A stretch of 64,000 nucleotides of DNA from the NCBI GenBank assembly GCA_037367405.1, contig JAZKJV010003270.1, positions 310,001-374,000 on the forward strand, written 5' to 3'. Positions 55,997-64,000 of this stretch are shown here, in pieces. Position 1 is the first letter of the stretch. Each line of letters starts with the position of its first letter. Made by a program: the position numbers and the translations under genes. Below the pieces are notes generated by a model. It saw nothing but the letters and a program-made list of their open reading frames with translations. It was not told where the DNA came from and made no database searches. Source of the DNA: Ottelia alismoides. Lineage: Eukaryota; Streptophyta; Magnoliopsida; Alismatales; Hydrocharitaceae.

Positions 55997-56995
55997 CTAG
56001 GGTTCCTTTCTTCCATAGCAGGAGGCGGCGGGGCCGAGATTGAAGGAGGCGTCGACGACGGGGGTCCTCACAGGCGCATCTAGCGAGGAGAGGGGGGTCG
56101 GTGGGAGGTTAGCGGCGATGGGGGGCGGGCTGGTTTGCGCGAGCAACGTGCGGGAGAGGGGGAGCCCGGGAGGGGCGAGGCGAGGGAGGGAATCGGGTGT
56201 GGAGGGCTGTGGCGAGGGCTGGGGAAGAGGGGAAGCTGCGGGCAGTAGGGACTGGCCACGGGAGGGGGTAGCGGTGGTGCGCAGGAGGGATGCGTCGAGG
56301 GCAGGGCTGGTGCGGCACAGTGGGGAGGTGGTTTCACGGGATGGGAAGGGGAACTGGGTAGGCGGCAGTGGCATGGAAGGGAGGGGGTGCTTGGGGATAG
56401 ATGGGTCGGGGGAGAGGGAGGGGTGGTGATGCGTGAGGGATGGCGAGGGTGAGGCGAGGCCGCGGGGGTGGATGGGCGAGAGGGAGAACGCGCGGGGGTA
56501 GCTGGGGTTGGGGGGGTATCGCAGGGGGTTTGGTGGTTGCGGGAGGGGCTGGCGTGGCCAGGGGGGTCGCTGGGGGGCCGGGGCTGCAGCGGGGGTTGCC
56601 AGCAGGGCTGCCGATGAGGCGTTTGTCGATTCCGGGGGGTTTTGCAGGCCTGAGATTACATGGACAGCCACGTTTTCGTCGCTTTTTTCTTCCGAAATGA
56701 TCTGAACAACGGGAAGTTCGTCGTAGACGGTTGGATCTTCGTCTTCAACTCCGGGTTTGATGCTTGGAGACTTCGCTTTGGTGGCGTTTTCCTCACGTTG
56801 GCGTGCTATCTCAACATTCAATGTATCTTGCATCTGGGATGCCACAACTTGCATATCGGCGTAGATTTGGCTCATATTTGATAATGCATGTCGAACCTTG
56901 GCTCGCCATGTACGGTCATCGGAGCGGGATCCGTTGGATTTTTTGTGCGAACGTCTGGATGGATCGTCAGATCGTGAGGACGATCTGTAGGCCAT
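55997..56995 (-). CDS. Trg1 gag-position protein, 332 aa, Pro-rich
   Basis: The ATG at 56995 is chosen because it overlaps the end of the primer-binding site (CATGGCC) and lies outside the LTR; an upstream ATG at 57106 would start within the LTR. Residues 1-35 are Ser/Arg/Lys-rich (MAYRSSSRSDDPSRRSHKK), 35-80 form a likely helix (WRAKVRHALSNMSQIYADMQ, then QMQDTLNVEIARQREE), 85-125 are acidic, and about 140-330 are Pro/Ser/Thr-rich low complexity. No zinc knuckle or known capsid motif was recognised, so calling it Gag rests on position. No stop interrupts it, unlike every other element frame here, which suggests a recent insertion. GC content is far higher than its surroundings. Confidence 0.65.
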   Translation of the reverse strand: MAYRSSSRSDDPSRRSHKKSNGSRSDDRTWRAKVRHALSNMSQIYADMQVVASQMQDTLNVEIARQREENATKAKSPSIKPGVEDEDPTVYDELPVVQIISEEKSDENVAVHVISGLQNPPESTNASSAALLATPAAAPAPQRPPWPRQPLPQPPNPLRYPPNPSYPRAFSLSPIHPRGLASPSPSLTHHHPSLSPDPSIPKHPLPSMPLPPTQFPFPSRETTSPLCRTSPALDASLLRTTATPSRGQSLLPAASPLPQPSPQPSTPDSLPRLAPPGLPLSRTLLAQTSPPPIAANLPPTPLSSLDAPVRTPVVDASFNLGPAASCYGRKEP

Positions 56996-57007
56996 GCTCT
57001 GATACCA
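56996..57007 (-). other. Trg1 primer-binding site (tRNA-Met type)
   Basis: The minus strand reads TGGTATCAGAGC two bases after the LTR end GCATCA, a perfect match to the initiator tRNA-Met complement. Confidence 0.9.
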
Positions 57008-57009
57008 AA

Positions 57010-57475
57010 TGATGCAAACAAGATTCGGCGTCGACGATAAAATTTGAAATATTCGAACGGTGGAATTTCGGTGGAGAAAATAGAGGGGTTGAGGAGAGAA
57101 GCACACCTGTTGCGCGAGGTTGAAGGAGGAAGAACCCGTAGACCGCGAGGGGAAGAGAGAAGAGAGAGGAGATAGAGAATAATTCTCAATTAATTATCAA
57201 ACTGTGACTAAAAACATTGGACCCTCATCCCTTTATATAGGAGGGATGAGATTACAAAAATAGTAACTAATTTAAATTGACAACTAATTACCCTAATTAG
57301 ACTCTAACTAATTAACCGACCTAATTTAAAAATCAAATCTATGACAAATTGTTGGAGATCACAGGCGATCTCATTTATTTAATTAAAGACATGACGACTT
57401 AAATAAACGTAAATAAAATTAACCAATAAAGTTAGATAAATAATTGGCCCTATATGTTGACTCCACGCTGCATCA
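57010..57475 (-). repeat. 5' LTR of Trg1, 466 bp
   Basis: On the minus strand it starts TGATGCAGCGTGG and ends TTGTTTGCATCA. The mirrored ends TGATGC and GCATCA and the adjacent gattt define it exactly. Confidence 0.9.
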
Positions 57476-57890
57476 GATTTTCTTAGCATTTTAAATCAAT
57501 ATGATCGACAAAATCCAGTTGCAATGGTTTATCATTGGTAACGGGATTGGAGCCTCCAACATGCAAGTGATCCTTCAGTTGAAAATTGATAGGGCTTTAT
57601 TCACGGTCAAGCTTTGATTGTGATATGGATTTGGAAAGGAGGAATGGCGTGATCGTTGCAATAAGAGGGCGGAAATTTTTGCTGTGTTCGTGATATCAAA
57701 CAGGGCAAAACCGTTGTGCACATGCACTTGGGGTTCTTTTCACAGGGGGAACAAAAATAGGAGGTATTGCCAAGAAAATTTATGAAGGCATCGAAATGTA
57801 TCAAATGACTTGACTCAAAGATGTATCTAATGACTCGACTTGTTAAGAGGGTTTGAACAAAACACATGCCAATAGGGTTCATGGATTCAG

Positions 57891-58256
57891 TTGGTTGAGG
57901 TGTGTCTCTTGAAAGCAATTCTGGATGTCTTGGTTCGTTGCCATTTTGCAAAACATGGTCTACTCAAAGAGTTAAGTAACCTCGAAGAAGAAGAACACGA
58001 GCATTATGCTCGTGTTGAAAAACAAGCAAGATTTTCTAGAGTCCATGTGGAAGCTATTGCGAGGGAAATAGACTCTCTGAACATATCGTCAGAACCTCTG
58101 TCAAATATGATGAAGCGCCTTGAAATGTGTAACAAAACACAAGAAAAATATATTACTGTACTGCAAAGATGTTTGGTTTCATTTTGGAAGCATGCAAAAG
58201 TTTTATTTTTGAAATTGAGAGTGAAAAAAACATGGCAAAGAGGGATTAGGAGTTGA
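57891..58256 (+). CDS. Conserved ORF carried in the Gyp2 3' LTR, 121 aa, unknown function
   Basis: The frame starts MVEVCLLKAILDVLVRCHFA and holds an acidic helix (KELSNLEEEEHEHYARVEKQ), a mixed middle (EIDSLNISSEPLSNMMKRLE) and a basic C-terminus (LFLKLRVKKTWQRGIRS). It reads like a fragment of a cellular helical protein rather than a retroelement protein. More protein-like text in plus-strand frames continues downstream to about 58700 (ILGLLLPLGNCISEAIECLD). The left LTR has the same ORF shortened. Both copies come from one parent LTR, so the fragment was acquired before transposition. I cannot name the gene. Confidence 0.4.
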   Translation: MVEVCLLKAILDVLVRCHFAKHGLLKELSNLEEEEHEHYARVEKQARFSRVHVEAIAREIDSLNISSEPLSNMMKRLEMCNKTQEKYITVLQRCLVSFWKHAKVLFLKLRVKKTWQRGIRS

Positions 58257-60544
58257 ATCAAAAGCGATAAAAAAATAATCGTGGGTTTAGAAAGTTGCAG
58301 CCAAAAAAAAGAAAAGGAAGGAGCTGAAGGTAAAGCTAGGCCTTTTAGTAAGGATCATGTTAAGATGATAGTCAAAGTGTTATTACCTGTTGTACAGTGA
58401 TTTGAAAATAGGGTAGAAGAGATTGTAGAAGGAAAAGTAAAGAAACTGAAGTGTTTAATATAAGATATGCAGCTAGAGCTTCCGGAAAAAGATATTCAAA
58501 AGAATAGCATACGTGCAGAGCTTGTTCTTAAATTAATGATGCTAAATCTCTAGTAGTTTATCTGTATCATTCTGTGGATGTTGTTATTAGACTTGCAACA
58601 TGAAATGGAATGCAATGCTCATATTTTAGGGCTCTTGCTTCCATTAGGAAATTGCATTTCAGAAGCTATTGAATGTTTGGATCCAGCAGAGGTATTTGCC
58701 TAAATTTATAATTCATATTGCAAAATCGAGTGTCGTTACTAATATTTCATAGCAAATAGTGTAATATAAATCCAGATTTATTCCAATTGGTATTTCACAA
58801 TGACCAAGTGAAAGATGATGGTTGCTATATACGTATCCAGTGGATATGTATTACTGGAAGTTCCATTAATCCCTCCAATTTTTACGAAAAACACATTATA
58901 TAATTTGGAGACTGCAGATATGAAAGAGCTCACCAATGGAAAAAAAAACAAGATGTGGGATTCAACTAGAGCGCATGGTTGGTCAAGCATGTGGAAGCAA
59001 ATGTGTGCGAGTAATTGGTGTGGGGTAAACATGGCGTGCATGGAAGAAGGGCGGGATCAGATCCAGATTTGGTTTCGATTTCCAATCCCGATTCAACACT
59101 GAGACCGAATCCAATTTGTTTTCTAAAATATTATTATTTACACTATTAGCTTAGCTTGGTGGATTAAAGGACTTAATAGTTTAATTTCCTATGGGTGTTA
59201 TCTTCACTTAGCGACCTGATTATGTAAATAAATTTAATGAAAATAGTGAATAATCGGGAGAAAATGCTCATTCAACTCAAGTCGGCTTAGTGCCTAAGTA
59301 ATCTCGTATAAATCAACTTATCGTATAAACATAATAGTGAGAAGTAAATCTCCAAGGAGAAGCATTACTCCTTTGATACTCGGATAGAGACTTGGACAAC
59401 CATAAATAACCCGATCGAGAGTTTAGTGTTGCTTTAGCTCACCATGTGTTGCATGCACTACTTAGTGCTCCTTTTGGCGTCTTAGTGATTTTCCGCCATG
59501 GCGTCGAGTGGTTTGCGCCTTCTGCTTTATGCTGCACTTTGGTTCTGTGTGTTCTCCGCCTGGCGATGAGGCCTACGGGCTCTATGTGATCCTCTTGAGA
59601 TGGGTATTACTAACAGGGGGTGTGTGTGGTGATCATAAGCAGCATTAAACTACCGTCCAAGCTCATCTTTCCTTACCAACGTGATTTCTCGGTACTTATA
59701 GGTGTTGGCCCCACGTATAAGTACCTGGATGCACCTTTGTGAGGAAAGACACTGAGTTCATTAAATAAAAAGCCGTGGACTATGTGATTGGTAGCGATAA
59801 ATCCAAGATAAACGTATTGACTCAGACCGTACCATTCACTCGAGAACTCTAGTGATGGAATGTGGACTTGGATTATTTTTCTAGTGTGGTCCTACTCTCT
59901 TATAAGTTACAATTTGTGTATACTAGATACTCATATTTGTGTTGGGACTATAAGTCAAGTTGTTAGAAGTCACTTTCCGTGGGATGGTGTTCTTGACGAG
60001 GTGTCATTTCTTAGTGGATGTTGGGAAACATGAAAGTTGATTTATACTTTGTGGGTTTTCACAACTGCTTTATGTACACTTTCTGTTTACCCTTCTAGTT
60101 GCTTTATATCCGTAATGGGCTCTTTGCTCATAAACCTATTTGTGTGATTTCGTCAGGTTTGCAGGAATAACAACCGCAACAGGCAGTAAAGGGTTGATTT
60201 GGTTACAGCTTTTGTGATATAGTGAGTTCCTGTTTTGTTGAGTTTTACTTGTACATGCACTTCTTTTTGAGAGACATTATGGTGATGTATGCACGTAGTT
60301 ATAAGTGCATGGTTATATATACTTGTTGATACAATTCTAAATCATGTTGTATAAAATTTTTGTGGACATGATGTATGAATGGAATGAAAATGAAAAAAAG
60401 ATGCAGTCCTACCTTCTTTACTATTCTCCTGCAAGTTTGGTATAGCTTGGTATTTCGAATGTAGAATCGTATGTGTAGATGTGTATTTGCTGAGTATCTG
60501 GATCCCTAGGGAGGGGCGTCACACCTAAGTCTTGGTTAAGAACG

Positions 60545-61283
60545 GTGATGACCAACATTTCACACGGTGCACGATTCCATGGATAGTTTCATTCGAGATC
60601 ATGATGGAGGGCATAACTTACGATCATCATCTTTGATCATTCCCTCTGGTATTTTCTCCAGACATTGCACAATGATCGGAAGACTTTGTCGCAACTCTTT
60701 GATACAGATACAGTAATGATCATCGCAATCTCCCATGGTATCTACCGGTAAATCAAAATCCAATTGGTCATAAACATTATAAGGTATTGCCTTTTGCAAT
60801 TCCTAGCATACCCCAGAACCTCTTAGCATTACACTACAGAATCCCCAATCCTATACTTGTTATGGAATGGCAATACCAATATCTACTCATCATTGTTTCC
60901 AGATACGGTTTCAGTTTAACATCTCTTGTAATTCATTGATACGAGAAGCAAATTGCTGTCTGAAGGAATCAATATCTCGGCATAAGCCAAGATGCAGATT
61001 GTGTGCCACTCCAATGGGTCGTATGAAACTAGCAAGCATCCTAGATATTGAGACTCTTTCATAGAATTCCAACAATTTCTCCTGCTCCTCAAAAGCCCAA
61101 AGAAAGGGAGTTAATGCTCCCACATCCATAGCATGAGTAGCTAAGCAAGTAAATGATTAAAATTCCGAGTGATTTCACAAAATAAGACTCGTATACATTG
61201 AGCTCGTAATGGTACCTCACATTTCAAAAGTCTCTATACGGCTAAAGAATAAGCTTGTTCTTGGGCCATGACAACTCGTTTGC
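60545..61283 (-). pseudogene. nad7: Mitochondrial nad7 (NADH dehydrogenase subunit 7) pseudogene
   Basis: The minus strand encodes most of the middle of plant NAD7, a core subunit of respiratory complex I. Readable blocks: MAQEQAYSLAV and LRAQCIRVLFCEITR (61270-61150), MDVGALTPFLWAFEEQEKLL on to GLCRDIDSFRQQFASRINEL (61129-60911), then after a stop NRIWKQ, SVMLRG and PYNVYDQLDFDLPVDTMGDC to IVQCLEKIPEGMIKDDDRKL (60799-60599), ending MKLSME. Several stops and one shift make it nonfunctional. It reads through the place of the third nad7 intron but homology ends at ATGGAATC followed by GTGCACCG, where exon 4 should end and a group II intron (GUGYG start) begin. It is therefore a nuclear copy of organelle sequence. 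Its left edge lies beside Gyp2 and its right beside LTR5. Confidence 0.85.
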
Positions 61284-61338
61284 AAAGGTCTAGCGTAGTC
61301 TACACAAGGCGAGACCACAATGTCGTTGAAGCGACCGC

Positions 61339-64000
61339 TGATGAAACCCGGGCTGATCAACAATTAACTCACAATTAAACATCAAACAATGTAAAGAAAA
61401 TGTGGAGTCAAAAATTTATTTTAGCTCTGCAATAGTTGTTATTGCATGCAAATACGTAGAGGTCGAACCACAGAGAGCAAATACGGTAGCGTATGATTAT
61501 TTTCAACCAATGAGTACTATGTACACGTGTGTCATTCATCATGTATATATATATGGTTTTTTGATTGATTTTTTAATTTTTTTTAAGGATTTTCTTGTTT
61601 ATAATATTTTTTATTTCACATTTCTATATTTCTTTTTTTCTTTAAATATATATAATATAGCTACATAATACTATGTACATAATATAAGCAAATATAATTA
61701 TAAATACATATAAAAAAGTCAAAAAAGGGAAAATAAAATGTTTTTGGATTTATAGTATATTTCTACTATTTTATAATTTTTATGGGATTTCTACTAATTT
61801 TTATGGATTTTTAATGTCAAAAATATCCCAAATCAGAGATTTAATAAATATCTGAAATTAATTTGAATTTTTAAAAATAGGAAATAAGGTCCAAAATTAC
61901 TCAAATCAATTTAATATTTTTAGATAATCTATAAAGAATATTAAGAAACTGAAAACATATTTTTGGAATTTTTAATGAATTTTTAGATTTTTATGAGGGA
62001 TTTTCGGATTTTTCAATTTATAGGAGTTTTTTTTTTCCATTTTTGTGATTTTTGGTATGAAGTCAAAATAGAGTAAAATAAATAACTATATTTTTTTGGA
62101 ATTTTTCGACATGTTTTTTTTTGGCATTTTATAAGCTAGACAGAAAAAAAAATGGGCTTCTTTTGATTTTTAATAAATGGTTAAAATGAATAAAAATTCA
62201 AAACAAATATGTGACATGAAAGAACATGCTACCATGCATCTAACCATATTTTCGAATGATTTTAGGAGCAAGGGTGCTATTATTAATAAAATGAAATCCA
62301 AGCACTAAAAATACATAAGTTGGTAGGGGCATATTTGCAATTAAAATAAAGATAAAGGGTTCATCTACAAATGTGCAAAAATTATACAATGTAATTCAAA
62401 TTTTATCGGACTAAAAATAAATACAAAAAGCATTAGGGGTGTGCATGCAATTTGCCAGCTCACATGGGACGACACATGAGCTGAGCTAGACTAGACCCAA
62501 ATACAAATCTACAAAAAAGCAAGGGCCTATAAGCAAAACGTCCAGTTTATTTTAAATGGCATAATTTATTTTGAACATTAAATAACAAATACATATAGAG
62601 GTAGGGCATGATATGCAATTTACCCCTTTATGCACGTGATCGAACGGTCCTCCTCCTTTCACTTAGGCACGTGGCGTCACATGGAGCGAATTCATCAATC
62701 TACGGTACGAATTCGATCTTGGACTTCATAAGATGGTTGGAGCGTGGCGTAATCGAACGGTCGGGATTAGATCTGGAGGGGGTACCTCCATCTAATGGCT
62801 GATGTTGTTCACAAAGAACGGGGAACTACATATTGCTTCCTTGCCTCCGATCGTTGATTCCTCCTCCCTCCAGCGGTCTCCTGCAATGGCGATTGGCTCT
62901 ACACCTCTGAGGGAGTTGTCCGCAGTTGATGATAGTCCCTTGAAGGTCCAGGGACTCAAAGGAGAGGCCAGGCGAGCTCGAGGAGGATAGGCGACCTGGA
63001 GAACCTCAAGGTGAGTCAAGTTGAGCCCAGACGGGCCCCTTTGATCGCGTAAACTGCACAGAGAAGGCGTGTGGCTCGAGGGGTGCTCCTCGACCAGGCA
63101 TGAAGCTGGAAAGCACAAACAAAGAAGTGGGCAACATAGCTCCGGCATATAGAGGCAGAAGGACTCCGATTTGCTGATCTAGTAAGGATCAGGGGGTCAG
63201 AATGGATTGATTAGGCACAGAAAGCGATGGGGAACAAAGTGAGGCAAAAATGGGTGTCAGAACAGGGTGGAATCATAATGAATCGGCCAGAGAACCATAG
63301 GCTCCAGCGAACCTAAAGTTTGGGATTTAAGCTAACCTACTTGATTAGTCATTAAACTAATACTGGAATGAAAATATAATATAAAAATCTAACTAGAAAT
63401 AAATGTTCGCAGCTCTCATTCTTGTTGTGGTCGGCAGGGAGCAGGGCGTGCCGGAGCGCCGCTAGGGATCCTCCCTTCTCCTTGCTCCTTTTCTTCCAAT
63501 CGCAAGGGGAAGCCGCCCTATCATCGGTGATTCATGCACACACACGAGGCTGCACTTAGGAGCTCCAAGAGGGATCAAAAGAAGAAGGCGTAAGGTGAAG
63601 TTTTATTTATAGACAGTGAGGTCAAGTGATCTTGAGCGGTCATTATTGACATGCTTGAGGTAGATTGAGAGGAACTAATGATCCTGTGAGATAGACAGAT
63701 GTGAGGTGAGAGATTTTCGTGAATCGCTCGAGGTGGAAGGACCATCAGGGAGGCGTCGAAAAATCAGAGAAGAAGAGGGTCTCGAGGTTCTGAAAGGAGT
63801 TATTGCTGAAAGACAAGGAGTTGACTGGAGTCAACGAATGGAGCATTGTGATTGGTCCACGTAGGTGCACTACATGACAAAACTACCTCTTTATTCAAAA
63901 ATAATTATTTAAAATTGTAATTGATCTTATTGATTTTTTATTATAAAATAAAAAATGCTTATTATTTTATGTAGTATTTTATGATGATTTTTATTTTTTT
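61339..64000 (-). repeat. LTR5: LTR of the Solo1 family, running off the window
   Basis: Ends on the minus strand in TTTCATCA at 61339, like the GCTCATCA end of Solo1. It shares the word gttgactggagtcaac (63820-63835; reverse complement in Solo1 at about 35497). Order on the minus strand: promoter with TATA box (63611), GC-rich leader (62800-63550), then a long AT-rich stretch (61550-62450). No primer site follows the end; the next bases lead to nad7. So it is a solo LTR, or one LTR of an element outside the window. The frame at 63148-62792 shows no known motif. Confidence 0.6.
63604..63611 (-). promoter_or_regulatory. TATA box of LTR5
   Basis: The minus strand reads CTGTCTATAAATAAAACTTC, a clean TATA box at the AT-to-GC transition of the LTR. 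Confidence 0.55.

Larger units (their letters stand above)
54939..57475 (-). mobile_element. Trg1: complete non-autonomous LTR element with a gag-position ORF
   Basis: Two 0.47-kb LTRs (57475-57010 and 55408-54939), each TGATGC/TGGTGC to GCATCA-type on the minus strand, bounded by gattt on both sides (54934-54938, 57476-57480). The primer site and purine tract are in place, and one ORF fills the interior. At 2.5 kb, with no protease, RT or integrase, it fits the short gag-carrying non-autonomous LTR elements of plants (TR-GAG type). The empty site is preserved in the left LTR of Gyp2. Confidence 0.9.
49051..60523 (+). mobile_element. Gyp2: non-autonomous Ty3/gypsy element with 3.65-kb LTRs
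   Basis: Left LTR 49051-52713, primer site, 1.6-kb internal region with only a broken gag, right LTR 54337-60523 (3.65 kb once Trg1 is removed). The element is bounded by cctaa on both sides (49046-49050 and 60524-60528). LTRs are TG...CA with TGTAAAACCCC and GGGGCGTCACA ends. Most of the element is LTR. No protease core, RT or integrase. Gag closely resembles that of Gyp1. Confidence 0.9.
54337..60523 (+). repeat. 3' LTR of Gyp2, interrupted by Trg1
   Basis: Starts TGTAAAACCCCACAACCC and ends GAGGGGCGTCACA before cctaa. Parts 54337-54938 and 57476-60523 align with the left LTR; at the break the left LTR reads agattttctttgcatttt without interruption. The bases before it (three copies of tttgagatttttat at 54218-54334) do not form an ordinary purine tract. 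Confidence 0.9.

Noticed and set aside
56040..56705. Gly/Arg-rich forward ORFs inside Trg1
   Set aside because: Antisense shadows of the Pro-rich part of the intact minus-strand ORF.
57607..57951. 114-codon minus ORF in the Gyp2 3' LTR, also at 49977-49780
   Set aside because: Opposite the plus-strand protein-like region and shorter in the other copy. It is more likely the shadow.
60545..61283. Possibility that the whole window is mitochondrial DNA because of nad7
   Set aside because: The nad7 copy has stops and a frameshift, and it sits within many layers of nested LTR elements with target duplications, which is a nuclear pattern.
1..64000. Search for intact host genes, tRNA or rRNA genes
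   Set aside because: No frame outside the elements has a recognisable host domain with plausible splice structure, and no tRNA cloverleaf or rRNA signature was noticed by eye. A tRNA scan would be needed to exclude small genes.

Overview
This window looks like plant nuclear DNA from a repeat-rich, probably heterochromatic, region. I found no intact host gene. Nearly everything is nested LTR retrotransposon sequence. Supporting signs are plant-type Ty3/gypsy (Athila/Tat-like) and Ty1/copia polyprotein fragments full of stops, tRNA-Met-type primer sites, AT-rich spacers, solo and truncated LTRs, and a fragment of a plant mitochondrial gene (nad7). I cannot tell monocot from dicot. All boundaries were placed by eye; those backed by matching 5-bp target duplications are the firmest.

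Layout, using local element names. 1-5526 (-): Gyp1, a gag plus truncated-protease Ty3/gypsy element whose 3' LTR runs off the left edge; it sits inside the gag of Ath1. 5527-15231 (+): Ath1, the most complete Athila-like element (gag, PR, RT, RNase H, INT, a 3' UTR with repeated hairpin/purine modules, 3' LTR). 15232-16291: unassigned DNA and a foldback-like inverted repeat. 16292-20953 (-): Cop1, a Ty1/copia element lacking RT and its 3' LTR, inserted in the 3' LTR of Ath2. 20954-32268 (-): Ath2, an Athila-like element with gag and PR but no RT/INT. 32269-34370 and 47797-about 48400 (-): the two halves of Ath3 (RT/RNase H and PR), split by Solo1, a solo LTR of about 4.36 kb (34371-47791, target duplication gctag). 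Solo1 is itself split by Ath4 (35961-45016, +), which lost its 5' LTR end, gag, PR and most of RT. 49051-60523 (+): Gyp2, a gag-only Ty3/gypsy element with 3.65-kb LTRs and a perfect cctaa duplication. Its 3' LTR carries Trg1 (54939-57475, -), a 2.5-kb non-autonomous LTR element with an intact 332-codon ORF and a perfect gattt duplication. 60545-61283 (-): a nad7 pseudogene into which (or beside which) Gyp2 landed. 61339-64000 (-): an LTR related to Solo1, running off the right edge.

No element here could move by itself. Gyp1, Gyp2, Ath2 and Trg1 lack reverse transcriptase, and Ath1, Ath3, Ath4 and Cop1 are broken. The Athila-like elements share a 3' architecture: hairpin plus purine-tract modules in the 3' UTR, a last hairpin with the tract GTTTAAGTATAGGGGG, then an LTR that begins with its own palindrome. 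The most unusual items are the nad7 fragment (joined across one intron junction yet stopping exactly at the next), the repeated hairpin/purine-tract modules, a conserved ORF carried inside both Gyp2 LTRs, and the intact Trg1 element.
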